Below are positions 35,201 to 45,007 of a stretch of 64,000 bases of DNA, piece by piece. Numbering within the stretch: position 1 is the first letter of the stretch; each line of letters begins with the position of its first letter. The DNA is from Tubulanus polymorphus (Eukaryota > Nemertea > Palaeonemertea > Tubulaniformes > Tubulanidae), in contig NC_134028.1 of NCBI RefSeq assembly GCF_964204645.1, positions 14,375,263 through 14,439,262 of the forward strand. Direction: 5' to 3'. Under the pieces are notes generated by a model that searched no databases, was not told the DNA's origin, and was given only the letters and a program-made list of their open reading frames with translations. Position numbers and translations under genes: made by a program.

Positions 35201-36276
35201 AGTCACAAGTAGACCTCTAAATTAGCCCTTGTTCGGGTTCCTGTAACAGGCTGAACTCTCTGAAAAAGAAACATTGCCTTTGAGATTAAAAAATTGCATG
35301 TGGAAATTTATTTCAAGACTTCATATTTATGTAAATAAATGACATGAATAGCCTACCTACTTACGATTCTAAGAGGCCTAGGCCTACTTTTCGGGTCCAT
35401 GGAAAAAACAATCACAAGTAGATAGTTGGTCTGTCAAAAATGTTTCCTAAAAATAAGATAAGGAGCAGTGAGTACACTACCTACACGTACACTCAACCCC
35501 CAGTAGATTGTTTGATGAGAACCTAATCTAAAGTATCACTTGTCCATGTTTTTGTAGACTACATAAAAGTGTGGATGGAGTAGACACTTGAGGATAATTA
35601 GACACTGAAGAATTGACTGCAGGAAACTTACATTTGTTTCGTTTATTCTTCTCGTTAGGACCTTGGCTGCTTCGGGAATCAGGTTCCGATTCGATGCGAC
35701 AGAAGAGTAGGCCTAGGTACCATGACCGAGTACCGACAGCTGATATTTTGTCGGTCGTAGCGCACTATTTTATCATGATCCATAGCCATATTCCAACCTC
35801 GGTGCCTTGAGTGCGGTACTGTTATTCTTTTAAACGGATTTGGGCCATTTGTGATGTGAAATACTACATTTTATACCAGATCCAGTCAGTTAAAGAAAAT
35901 TCCACGTCTTGTTTATCATGACGGCCGCCATTTTGACTAGCGGTAATTGATGATTGGCACCAATCAAATTTTCAAAACAAATCTTCCAGCGATGTTGCTT
36001 TCAATTAATTTTATGTTTTATATGTTAATTATAGTCTTTAAATGGATTCTTTTATAAACATTATTTAAAATACATCGCAGAATAGATTTTAGATCCTTCG
36101 ACGCGCGTATCGCGAGACGGCGCGGTGTTGTTTATTTAGAGTATTATGACGTCATAACAACATTCGCGCACCTAGATAGTTCACGTGTTTGGTGTCAAGG
36201 TCGCTGAAAGTTGCGGCTCTGTACCTTCGTGAATGAACAATACGTTGAGGAATTTGATATCAAGGATCCGAAATGA
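32234..36276 (+). pseudogene. HNH endonuclease gene, interrupted by a 3.3-kb transposon
   Basis: The frame from ATG 32234 has two adjacent stops (TAA TAA at 32300-32305). It then reads a CSKC...CKTC zinc-binding pair (32378-32470) and an HNH nuclease. In the open part from 32525, HIDH is at residues 71-74, with WKNLRPL and two Asn in ENQIKSNK after it. This layout is common in HNH enzymes of large DNA viruses. The last codons before the insertion are at 32936-32939. The gene's own 3' end, with a TGA at 36274-36276, resumes in frame at 36233 beyond the insertion. The likely role is element-encoded DNA cleavage, possibly homing or host DNA targeting. Confidence 0.8.
32940..36232. mobile_element. 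Nested DNA transposon inside the HNH gene
   Basis: This 3,293-bp insertion is flanked by AATG (32936-32939 and 36233-36236). The ends are similar inverted sequences: CACGACGGTACGAG on the left, and CACGAAGGTACAGAG reading in from the right. Subterminal regions on both sides carry a TTATGACGT motif. The interior is host-like in composition with TAGGCCTA-type words. It has no recognisable transposase in any frame, so it is probably non-autonomous. The superfamily is unresolved. Confidence 0.8.
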
Positions 36277-36299
36277 CTTATCTGGACAGTTATAACTAC

Positions 36300-36632
36300 T
36301 GCTCCTAATAGATGGTGCCATAAACGGCACCCACACAGTGATAAACAAAAGTAGTGAGATGGTGCTGTACAGCACCCACATGGTGATATCAAATAGATTT
36401 TAAATAAAATATAATAAAAATTACATACCTTCAACTATCTATTATTTCTATTATATTTTTAATATTTTCTTTTCAAAAAAGAATACTTTATATTTTGAAT
36501 AGATTCAAATAGAAATTCTTTAAATTCAAATAGCTAGTATCAGTAGTCAATACTAGAATTCTTTAACTTTAACTATCTAGTATCATTTTATAATACTTAT
36601 AATACTATTCTTATTAAATTTCTCTAATATAA
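36300..36632 (+). other. Intergenic region with degenerate copies of a downstream gene start
   Basis: Two segments (36309-36350 and 36357-36400) read GATGGTG...CACCCACA..GTGATA. They resemble the start of the 131-residue gene at 37243, where the same pattern encodes DGVIQHPHGDI. AT-rich leader sequence then runs to the next start codon at 36633. Confidence 0.6.
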
Positions 36633-37250
36633 ATGTCTAAGAAATCGAATAAGAATAATGTTAAAGTTGAAAAAACTTTGGAAGATTTAGGCCTAACAGA
36701 TGATAATGATAATGTGACAACTAAATGTGATAATAAAATTGATAGTAATATTGATTACGAGTACTATTTATGTTCTAAGCATCAACTCGAACTATTGATT
36801 GCGAGTGGCAAATCTAAAGAGTTTATTGGTAAAACAATAACTTTTCAAGAATTAGATAATATGAACAAAGAAAAAGTAATCAAATATTTTAAGATTTATG
36901 AAGAGTCAAGATTAGCTAGAATAAATGATTCTATTTCAGATGGTATTGTCAAATGTTATTCAAAATTATGTAACCAGGTAATGCCAATTAATGATGAAAA
37001 TAAATTTTATAGTGATTTAAAAAATGACTTCTTAGTTATGACTGAATTACAAAAATGGGTTGGATATGCTTCATTCCAATTAGGATCGGTTATGACATTG
37101 ATTTCTACTGGAGTTATAACATTTTCGAATATCAAACCTATGGAAAACAAAGATAAAAGTAAATCAGGTAAGAACGAAACAGATGTACTACAACCAAACC
37201 ACGAAACAGAAGATGAATCAGAACAAAAATTAAGCAAAATAAATGAGTGA
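36633..37250 (+). CDS. Polinton left-arm protein of unknown function (205 aa)
   Basis: An intact frame preceded by CTCTAATATAAATG, the start context shared by most genes of this element. The N-terminal 60 residues are Asn/Asp/Lys-rich and likely disordered. The middle (residues 60-140) is helical. A weakly hydrophobic stretch at about 145-170 (VGYASFQLGSVMTLISTGVI) could touch a membrane, and the C-terminus is again charged. Its last codons overlap the next start by 8 bases (ATG at 37243, stop at 37248-37250). I recognise no family. Its place among integrase and ATPase genes suggests a structural or accessory virion role. Confidence 0.75.
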   Translation: MSKKSNKNNVKVEKTLEDLGLTDDNDNVTTKCDNKIDSNIDYEYYLCSKHQLELLIASGKSKEFIGKTITFQELDNMNKEKVIKYFKIYEESRLARINDSISDGIVKCYSKLCNQVMPINDENKFYSDLKNDFLVMTELQKWVGYASFQLGSVMTLISTGVITFSNIKPMENKDKSKSGKNETDVLQPNHETEDESEQKLSKINE

Positions 37251-37638
37251 TGATGGTGTCATTCAACACCCACACGGTGATATTAAAAAAAAGCCTAGAT
37301 CTGAGAAACAAATTGAATGGGCAAAGAAATTAGGTAAAAGATCTGCAGAATTAAAAAAAGCTAAGAAAAAGAAATTAACTGATATAAATGAATCTGGTAT
37401 TAATTCAAATAATAATCCATCTAATTCTTATAATGCTGGAAGTAATAATAAATTATATATTACAATTGGATTAATCACAGTAATTATATTCTCTGGTGTA
37501 ATATATAAATATAAATTTAATAATAATGAAAGTGATAATGATAATGATGAACGGAAACTTCGTTACCCATGTACAGACAATAAAACACCAGAAAATAAAT
37601 CAAATGAAAATAAATCTAAGATATTATTAATGGATTAA
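37243..37638 (+). CDS. Polinton small membrane protein (131 aa)
   Basis: An intact frame starting in AAATAAATGAG, overlapping the previous gene by 8 bases. Residues 1-55 are strongly basic (KKKPRSEK, KKAKKKK). An Asn/Ser linker follows, then one clear transmembrane helix at about residues 70-88 (LYITIGLITVIIFSGVIY) and an acidic tail. A basic head with a single membrane span would suit a DNA- or capsid-to-membrane connector; that is inference. The stop is three bases before the integrase start at 37642. Confidence 0.75.
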   Translation: MSDDGVIQHPHGDIKKKPRSEKQIEWAKKLGKRSAELKKAKKKKLTDINESGINSNNNPSNSYNAGSNNKLYITIGLITVIIFSGVIYKYKFNNNESDNDNDERKLRYPCTDNKTPENKSNENKSKILLMD

Positions 37639-37641
37639 AAT

Positions 37642-38726
37642 ATGATGAAAAAAGAACAATATTTAAGAGATTTATATTATAACCCAGAAAGTGAAGTTTC
37701 ATATTCAAGTGTTTCGGAATTATGGGATAAAATTAAATCTGATAAAGAAAAAATAAAACATAGTGAATTAAAATCATGGTTACAAAATCAACCCACATAT
37801 CAAATTCATAAAAAGATGGATAAAAAATATTTAACAAGAAAAGTAATGGTTTCATATATTGACCAACAATGGCAAGCTGATTTAATTGATATGAAAAACT
37901 TAGAAGAATATAACAAAGGATATTTTTGGATACTAAATGTTATAGATATATTCAGTAGATACGCATGGAGTATCCCGATTAAAAATAAAACTGGTATAGA
38001 AGTTACAAATTCTTTCAAATTAATATTTAAAGAAGCTATCCCAGATAAAATACAATTTGATGAAGGTAAAGAATTTTATAACAAACATTTTAAAAAACTA
38101 TTAACTGATAACGATGTAGAATATTTTTCAACACATTCAGATAAAAAAGCATCTGTTATAGAAAGATTTAATAAAACATTGAAAACTAGAATGTGGAAAT
38201 ATTTCACCGCTAATGAAACATATAAATATATCGATGAGTCTATAAATATATTAGATGATTTAGTTAAAGGTTATAATAATTCTAAACATAGTTCTATAAA
38301 TATGAAACCTATACAAGCTAGAAAAGAAGAAAATTCAGTTTGGAATAATTTATATGGAGCATTTGTTACATATGATTTTGGAGAACCTAAATTTAAAATA
38401 GGACAACATGTTAGAATTTCTAAATATCGAAAAACATTTTATAAAGGTTATACCCCTAATTTTACTGAAGAAATATTTAAAATTAAAAAGATAATATTAA
38501 CTAAACCATTTGTTTATAAATTGTTTGATTTAAAAGATGAAGAAATATTAGGTTGTTTTTATGAACAAGAATTCCAAATCCAGATGAAATAGAATACAAA
38601 ATAGAAAAAGTATTGAAAAGAAAAACTCTTAAAGGAAAAAAGTATTCTTTGGTGAAATATAAAGGATATGATGATAAATTTAATGAATGGATTTTATCTA
38701 GTAAAATTAAAAGAATAAATGAATAA
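37642..38726 (+). pseudogene. INT: Polinton integrase with C-terminal chromodomain, frameshifted near its end
   Basis: The open frame 37642-38592 (316 aa) is a retroviral-type (rve) DDE integrase that would insert the linear element DNA and make the 6-bp duplication. The catalytic acids are Asp80 (WQADLID), Asp140 (QFDEGKEF) and Glu174 (SVIERFNKTLK), in the expected order. An SH3-like C-terminal domain follows. A 1-base loss near 38580 ends the frame early. The adjacent frame to 38726 encodes a chromodomain signature (VKYKGYDDKFNEWI), a known Polinton integrase feature that can guide insertion to modified histones. The chromodomain frame ends inside the ATPase start (ATGAATAA). The catalytic domain is intact. 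Confidence 0.93.
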
Positions 38727-39333
38727 AGATTTGTTTATATTTGAACCACATAATATGTTAGTTACTGGAGTTACAAATTGTGGTAAAACACACTTCATAT
38801 TAGATTTATTAGAAACTATTTATAAAAATCATTTCGATAATATAATATTATTCTGCCCAACTTATGAAATGAATGAAACGTATAATAGAGATATAGTTTT
38901 TAAAGATAAAAAGTTTATTATATTAAATTCTAAAACAGTGAAAGATAATTTAGATAATTGTATAAAAATTGCATTAGATATTTATAAAGGATCTAATACA
39001 TTATTTATTATTGATGATTGCGCAAATTTACATGATTCTAAAATTAGAGAAAGTGAGTTATGTTATTTAGCTTTCTCTGGTAGACATTTTGGGATAACAA
39101 CATGGGTTTTAAATCAGAAATATAATTCAATTGTGAAAGATTTTAGAGAGAATATAAGATTTCTAGTTTTATTCTACAACAAAGATAGAAAATCTATGCA
39201 ACAATCATTGGAAGAAAATCAAATTATACCTACTGAATTACATGATGAATATATGAATAAATTAAAGAATAATAAAGGTTCAAAATTATTACTGAGACAA
39301 CAATTTCCCTATGAAGATAAATTTATAAAATAA
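38719..39333 (+). CDS. ATP: Genome-packaging ATPase (FtsK/HerA, A32-like)
   Basis: An intact 204-residue P-loop ATPase. Walker A is GVTNCGKT at residues 17-24 and Walker B is LFIIDD at 95-100. A conserved GRHFGITTWVLNQ stretch at 121-133 holds the usual polar sensor residues. Size and motifs match the packaging ATPases of Polintons and related double jelly-roll viruses, which pump the genome into the capsid. The start overlaps the integrase-chromodomain stop by eight bases and sits in AATAAATGAAT. It is the last gene of the plus-strand block. Confidence 0.93.
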   Translation: MNKDLFIFEPHNMLVTGVTNCGKTHFILDLLETIYKNHFDNIILFCPTYEMNETYNRDIVFKDKKFIILNSKTVKDNLDNCIKIALDIYKGSNTLFIIDDCANLHDSKIRESELCYLAFSGRHFGITTWVLNQKYNSIVKDFRENIRFLVLFYNKDRKSMQQSLEENQIIPTELHDEYMNKLKNNKGSKLLLRQQFPYEDKFIK

Positions 39334-39359
39334 AATCCTAATTTGGAATATTATAGAAA

Positions 39360-39722
39360 CTAATTTATATATCTATGTACTAGACGTACGAGTAAGAAAT
39401 TAAGATTCTTACCTTTTTACTTTCTTGGCAAGAATCTTGGATTCTTACATACGTCTAGTCCATAGAAATATGAATTATTAAATGAAATATATAATAATGA
39501 ATAAATCATATATTAAAACTATGTTTATAATTTATGTTTATAATTTATATTTATAATTTATGCTTATAATTTATATTTATAATTTATATTTATAATTTAT
39601 GTTTATAATTTATGTTTATAATCTATGTTTATAATTTATGTTTATAATTTATATTTCTTGGCAAGGATTCTTGGATTCTTACTTTCTTACTCGTACGTCT
39701 AGTGCATAGATATATAAATAGT
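39360..39722. promoter_or_regulatory. Palindromic module between the convergent gene blocks
   Basis: The left arm, ATGTACTAGACGTACGAGTA with AGAA (39374 on), is mirrored by TTCTTACTCGTACGTCTAG at about 39690-39712. Inside lie smaller hairpins of TTCTTGG(C/A)AAG type and about eleven tandem ~12-base TTTATAATTTATG units (39525-39655). It separates the plus-strand block ending 39333 from the minus-strand block ending 39753. Very similar hairpins lie at 58640-58965 in the miniature element. A role in transcription termination, replication or packaging is inferred from position only. Confidence 0.7.
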
Positions 39723-39752
39723 CTTATAGATATATAAATAGTTTTATAATAA

Positions 39753-40892
39753 TTATTCTAATTTTGTTTCTAATACATTTATAAAATCATCTTCTTTTAT
39801 ATCAAATTCTCCATAAGTCTTTGGTATATTTATTGAGTTTAGTCGAGCCATCATTAATCTATAATCAGTAGGCATATTAATTTTTTCTTTTATTTTTTCA
39901 AAGTTTTCATCAAAAACATAATAATAAAAATCAATATCATATCCAAAATTAATTATCAAATAGGTTGAATCTTTTCTTCTCAAATATAATAATTTATACA
40001 TTTGTTCAAGATTATCGTTTGCATAATCTAAAAATTTACGTAATAACAAACTATAGAATATTTCATATTGGTTAATATTATAATCAAAATATTTGATATA
40101 TTCTAAAGGGTTATTTAACAATGGTAACATACCCACTTTTTTGTAAACATTAATTAGATGTAATTTTGATTTATAATGAGTAATTTTATCAACAGGTTCA
40201 ATTTCTTTATTACAATAATCACATATTAATTCTTTTTCATTTTCTATGTGCCACTTAGATTTTTTATGTTTAGAAAAATTACTTTTAGAAATATCTAAAT
40301 TACAAATGTTACAATGTTTTTTAGAATCATCAATTATTTCATTATCTGTTATATCATTATCATTAGTTTCAATAAGGTTAACATTATTTATTACATTATC
40401 TGTTATATTATCTATGGTATCATTAGTTTCAATTGGGTTAACATTATCTTTTATATTACTAACTGATATATTATTATCATTATTATTCTTTTCTTTTTCT
40501 ATATGTTTCTTTGATTTCTTATGTGATGCCCAATTTTTATATGATATATATTTCTTACATACATCACAATATTTTTGATTATAATCTTTTTTTGATTCAA
40601 TATCATATATAGAGGGTATATTATAAGATGTAGATGCTGTTACATCTTCTATTTTAGTTTCAATATTATTACTATCTTCTATTTTATATTCAATATCATT
40701 CTTATCTTCTATTTTAGGTTCAATATTATTTTCTTCTTTTGTTTCAATATTCTTATCTATTTTACTTATTCTATATTTGAATTGATTAAAGTAATCTCCA
40801 AAATATTTAATGTATTCATCATAAGGTTATATATAATATATATCTGATATCATTTCACTTGGAGTTTGTATTTCATATATTCCACCTTCCAT
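39753..40892 (-). pseudogene. Polinton zinc-finger protein with one nonsense codon
   Basis: From ATG 40892 (context TATATAAATGG) one frame runs to the stop at 39753, about 379 codons, broken by a single TAA at 40827-40829 (codon 22). The N-terminal half is acidic and repetitive (units of IETKIED and NNIEPKIED type). It has three C2H2 fingers with the same pattern as the polB N-terminus: CDVCKKY near 40560, CNICNLD near 40310 and CDYCNKE near 40220. A non-finger C-terminal domain of about 125 residues follows. It is probably a nucleic-acid-binding accessory factor. Confidence 0.8.
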
Positions 40893-40924
40893 TTATATAA
40901 TAAATTTTTATTAAAGTTAAAATT

Positions 40925-42163
40925 TTAATACATAACACTATCTAATTGTGAATTTACAATATTTAATTGCGCGTCAGATATAATATAAATATGCATTTTA
41001 AAATTTTTGATTCCTTTATTCTTTTTCATGAATAATTGTATTCCATCTTTTGTATTTTGTAGTTTTTTCCCAGAACCATGTAATGAATTATCTTCAGTTG
41101 TTCTAAAATCTAACCATAATGCATATTTATTACCGGTATAATAATCAATTTGATTAATGTTACAATTTTCAGATGATTTTATTTTTTCATTCATAAAATG
41201 TTTTTTAATTTCTACCCATTGATCTATCATTCTCATTCCTTGACAGAATATTTTATTCGCTATACCTTCGATAGTTATTTCTACTTTTGTTATTTCAGGA
41301 TTATAATAATTGTCAACATTTATTGCGCCATTAGTATACGTTCCAATGGTAAAAAATATTAATATACCTTTAATAGATCTTCTAGGAAAGTTAATATTCT
41401 CATTAATAATTTCATCATTTGCATTAATAGTTACAGTTTTAAATTTATCAATATAATCATATAATAATGAAAATCCTTGAGTTTGAATTATACTTGAAAT
41501 ATTTTCATCAGTTACTGTATCATATTCTAAACATATATTCGATAATTTATAACTCATATCTTTATTAACGCTAGATAATACAATTTCATTTACAGGAGCA
41601 AATGTTATCTCAAATATAATATCTTCTTGAATTGCGTATTTATATAAAGGTGCATTATTATTTATCAATTCAAAGTCTAATGGAATTTTATATTTGCTTC
41701 CATATATACTTTTTATCAATTTATCTACATCATTTGTTAATATTGCGCTATTAGCTTCTGATCTTAATTTATTTTGGTTTTCTGATTGAATTCCTTGAAA
41801 TATCATATTATTTCTATTTTCTTTAGTTAACCATAAATCTTTATAATGTGAAAATAAATTATAATCATCTAATGAGAAAACTGTTTCTGGACCAATCTTT
41901 ATTGTTAACTTTTTAATCAAATATCTTCCAACATTATCAACGACATAATTATTATTATTACCGATTACTTTTATATCAACCGATAAATAAATACTATTTG
42001 GAACGTAAAAAGTATTTTGTGTTAATCTCGGAATTCTAACATATAAAGTTTCATCGGGATTAATATTTGAAGGGTTATGAGTAATTATATGATGTGATCT
42101 TTCTGCTTTAATAGCATTAGATATTCTATGATTCTTAGAAGGACTTATATAACTCCCACTCAT
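40925..42163 (-). CDS. Candidate major capsid protein (412 aa)
   Basis: An intact frame with start context GTTAAATAAATGAG. There is no signal, membrane span or coiled coil. The sequence is rich in alternating beta-type segments (LTIKIGPETVFSLDDYNLF, DIIFEITFAPVNEIVL), as in jelly-roll capsid proteins. The N-terminal SKNHRISNAIKAERSHHI and LWLT patterns match, from memory, a family in Polinton-like elements of cnidarians and other invertebrates thought to be the double jelly-roll capsid. It is the best capsid candidate here by length, by lack of membrane segments and by position. A structure prediction showing two jelly rolls would settle it. Confidence 0.6.
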   Translation of the reverse strand: MSGSYISPSKNHRISNAIKAERSHHIITHNPSNINPDETLYVRIPRLTQNTFYVPNSIYLSVDIKVIGNNNNYVVDNVGRYLIKKLTIKIGPETVFSLDDYNLFSHYKDLWLTKENRNNMIFQGIQSENQNKLRSEANSAILTNDVDKLIKSIYGSKYKIPLDFELINNNAPLYKYAIQEDIIFEITFAPVNEIVLSSVNKDMSYKLSNICLEYDTVTDENISSIIQTQGFSLLYDYIDKFKTVTINANDEIINENINFPRRSIKGILIFFTIGTYTNGAINVDNYYNPEITKVEITIEGIANKIFCQGMRMIDQWVEIKKHFMNEKIKSSENCNINQIDYYTGNKYALWLDFRTTEDNSLHGSGKKLQNTKDGIQLFMKKNKGIKNFKMHIYIISDAQLNIVNSQLDSVMY

Positions 42164-42188
42164 TTATTTAACAAAAAAAATTAATTAT

Positions 42189-43673
42189 TTATTTTTTATT
42201 ATTTTTTTCTTGATATCTTTTTGATATCATATTTACTAAACCAAAAATAATAGCACTTACAACTGTGATTAAAAATAAAATAATATGTTCAGCAGCAAAG
42301 TTAATAATGTTTCCTGCAGATTTCAATATAAAACCAACAATTGAAGCAATAACTCCTGGCAATGCTGCAGCAGATTTTTTAGATAGTTCCCATAAATATT
42401 TTGCTAATTTCTTTAAACCATCTTTAACTTTATCTTGTATAGAATTATTGCCTGGAGGTTTATCTGGTTTATTTGGAGTAGGAGTAGATTTTAAAGCATT
42501 TGATATTGCTAAACCAATTGTTGTAAATACCATAGTTACAGCTGTTAGAATTGAAAGAATTGTTATTCCTTCAAACTTAAATAATAATTTTATTCTATCT
42601 TTTAGTGATATGTCAGAATTTGGTTTTAGTATTAACTCTTTAACAACAACTTTTAATCTATTGATACAATAATCGTATGATTTTAATAATAATTTCATTT
42701 TTTCTTTCTGAAATTCTATGTTATATTCTAAATCATCAATTTCTTTTTCTAAATATGCATTTCTTTTTTTAAATTCAATTTCTTCAATAACTTTAAATTC
42801 TCTATCTAATTTTAATTGTTCTAATTCTTTTCTGGTGTCAAATAATTTATTTTCTAAAGGTTTAATTTTATCATATCTAATATGTTTTTCGCGCGCAATT
42901 TTATCAGCTTCATTTCGTATACTTATTATTTCTCTAATTGTTTTTTTAGAAAACATACTTAAAGCTTCTATTTCTTGATCTGTTGCATCAAGTAATCCAT
43001 TCGGTAAAAGTTTTTCAGTTTGAACTTCAGTGTTTGATTTAAGTTTACTAGTTTTGGAAGTTATATTCTGTTCAGAAGTTGTTTCTGTTTCTAAATTATT
43101 ATCGATTGTTTCAAATAATTCATTAATTCTTTGTTTGAATTCTTTTCTATTATTATCTCTTTCTTCTTGTGTAACATCAGTTATTTCATTACTAATACTT
43201 ATTCTCTTAATTCTATCTGGTTCTAACTTAAGCAAAGTTGATTCTGCTAATATTATATTTTGAGTTTTATAAGAGATGTTAATATAATAATCATCTTTCA
43301 AATGATAATAATATTCACCATCTAAAGATTTTAATTCTTGTACTAAATGTCTGGCGCCTCTGTAATTTATATTATATCCAGATTTTTTAAATACATCTTG
43401 AAACTTATATATAAATCCAATATTTTCTAAATCTTCCTTTTTTAAACCTTGATTTTCATTTTCAGGATTTATTCTCGATCTAGTTCTTCTATCAAATTCA
43501 TCTGTTGATGGGGCTTTAGAACCACTATCTGCTAAATTAGAATTATATGCTGATTCATCATCATTATCAATATTAGTTTCATTAAAATTAGGTTGTGGTT
43601 CATTATCAATATATCCTTCATTATTATTTCCCATTTCTCCCATTTCATAATCTTCTCCACCTTCTACATCCAT
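42189..43673 (-). CDS. Polinton coiled-coil membrane protein (494 aa)
   Basis: An intact frame, start context TATGTAAATGG. Residues 1-80 are acidic and disordered. A small globular part follows (about 85-160), then a long coiled coil (about 240-330, rich in Glu/Lys/Leu heptads). A hydrophobic segment lies at about 365-390 (ILSILTAVTMVFTTIGLAIS). Two more hydrophobic stretches near the C-terminus (about 430-480) precede a basic tail. I do not recognise a family. The domain order suggests a membrane-anchored virion or fusion-like structural component, but no fusion peptide or signal sequence is evident. Confidence 0.75.
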   Translation of the reverse strand: MDVEGGEDYEMGEMGNNNEGYIDNEPQPNFNETNIDNDDESAYNSNLADSGSKAPSTDEFDRRTRSRINPENENQGLKKEDLENIGFIYKFQDVFKKSGYNINYRGARHLVQELKSLDGEYYYHLKDDYYINISYKTQNIILAESTLLKLEPDRIKRISISNEITDVTQEERDNNRKEFKQRINELFETIDNNLETETTSEQNITSKTSKLKSNTEVQTEKLLPNGLLDATDQEIEALSMFSKKTIREIISIRNEADKIAREKHIRYDKIKPLENKLFDTRKELEQLKLDREFKVIEEIEFKKRNAYLEKEIDDLEYNIEFQKEKMKLLLKSYDYCINRLKVVVKELILKPNSDISLKDRIKLLFKFEGITILSILTAVTMVFTTIGLAISNALKSTPTPNKPDKPPGNNSIQDKVKDGLKKLAKYLWELSKKSAAALPGVIASIVGFILKSAGNIINFAAEHIILFLITVVSAIIFGLVNMISKRYQEKNNKK

Positions 43674-43689
43674 TTACATAATAAAAAAA

Positions 43690-44991
43690 TTAAAATTTAA
43701 AATATAATATTCCTCCGATTACAATTCCTATACAAGTTATAGCTAATTTAGTATTTTCATGGGATTTATTATCATCATTTAGTTTAATTATATCATGTTG
43801 AATTTTATCAGTTTTTATATCTTCTGATGTATTATAATCTTTTATTTTAGAATCATTAACCAATTTAATATTCTTAGTTTTAGTTTCTGTTGATTGAATA
43901 TGTTTTTTATTTTTTTCACCTTCCATTGATTTTGGAGCAGTAATAATCTTTTTATTTATATCATTTAATCCAAATGAATTATTTATTGTTGCAGTTTTAA
44001 TTAGATTATTATAACCAATTATATTTCCCATCTTTAATACTAAATCATTAGAAATAATTAATAGATTAGGGCCTATACAATAATTTAGTCTTACATGAGA
44101 TTTATCTAAATAATTTTGATATCTTATAATGTTTTCTGGAATCGATCTATTTTTATCATTATGAATTGAATCTTCAAATAAAACTTTAAACTGTTTCTGC
44201 GCATCGAATGAAGTGTTATCATTTCCAATTATTGGGGATCTTGTTTCAACTTGGGCGCCTAAAATACATATCAAATAAATTCTAATAGATTGATTTATTC
44301 TTTGTATACCTGATTTTGTAAAACCTTCACCATTTTCTAAAATGAAATTAACCCAACCATTATTATTATCAATTTTATAATTATGATAAGCTCCAATTCT
44401 ATGCATATAATCAATTCTTTTTATTTCATACTGTTCACCAACACCTTGCAATTTACCATGCGCTCTGAAATCGGAATTAATATTTATATTAAATTCATTA
44501 CATATTTTATAAAACTTGGATATATTAATATTATTATCCAATTCTTTAAAATATTTAGACCCGGGTAAAGGACATTCTAATTCATTTAATATTATTCTGA
44601 TTTGAAAATATGTGTGAAATCTAAATATTGTGTGAATTAATTTTAAATCAGAATACTTCAAATTTTTATCTAAGTTGTTTAAATTATCATTCCAACTTAT
44701 TCCACATCCTGTTGTTGCACAATAAACAGCAAAATTTAATTGATTCTGCCAATATTTCATATTAGATTTTACTTTATATATATGATATTCATCTCGAGTA
44801 AAAGTAACTTCATATGTATTAAATATATTTTCCATTTTAGAAATAAAAAACTGTGATTCATTAACATAAATTTCTAAATTAGTTAATGAATTTAAAACTA
44901 CATTTTTATATGTAATATTTTTCTTAAAATCTATTGCTGGAATATTATATTTAATTGATTTATTATATTGGAAAGCTTTTGGAAACCCCAT
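43690..44991 (-). CDS. Polinton tail-anchored protein (433 aa)
   Basis: An intact frame, start context TTATATAAATGGG. Residues 1-320 are globular with a cysteine pair (YCATTGCGISW) and landmark stretches ELECPLPGSKYF, GWVNFILENGEGFTKSG and TSFDAQKQF, which recur in my memory of proteins from invertebrate Polinton-like elements. A charged linker (about 330-410) leads to one C-terminal membrane helix (LAITCIGIVIGGILYF). The function is unknown. The tail anchor and strong conservation implied by the matching motifs suggest a virion surface or internal-membrane protein. Confidence 0.75.
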   Translation of the reverse strand: MGFPKAFQYNKSIKYNIPAIDFKKNITYKNVVLNSLTNLEIYVNESQFFISKMENIFNTYEVTFTRDEYHIYKVKSNMKYWQNQLNFAVYCATTGCGISWNDNLNNLDKNLKYSDLKLIHTIFRFHTYFQIRIILNELECPLPGSKYFKELDNNINISKFYKICNEFNININSDFRAHGKLQGVGEQYEIKRIDYMHRIGAYHNYKIDNNNGWVNFILENGEGFTKSGIQRINQSIRIYLICILGAQVETRSPIIGNDNTSFDAQKQFKVLFEDSIHNDKNRSIPENIIRYQNYLDKSHVRLNYCIGPNLLIISNDLVLKMGNIIGYNNLIKTATINNSFGLNDINKKIITAPKSMEGEKNKKHIQSTETKTKNIKLVNDSKIKDYNTSEDIKTDKIQHDIIKLNDDNKSHENTKLAITCIGIVIGGILYFKF

Positions 44992-45007
44992 TTATATAAC
45001 TAAAAAA

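Noticed and set aside
38719-39333. Helicase rather than packaging ATPase
   Set aside because: The size, single P-loop domain and GRHFGITTWVLNQ stretch fit A32-like ATPases; helicase motifs are absent.
40246-40578. Plus-strand 110-codon hydrophobic frame
   Set aside because: It is the antisense of the zinc-finger gene 39753-40892.
42265-43263. Plus-strand open frames of 77-135 codons
   Set aside because: They are antisense shadows of the intact 494-codon gene on the minus strand.
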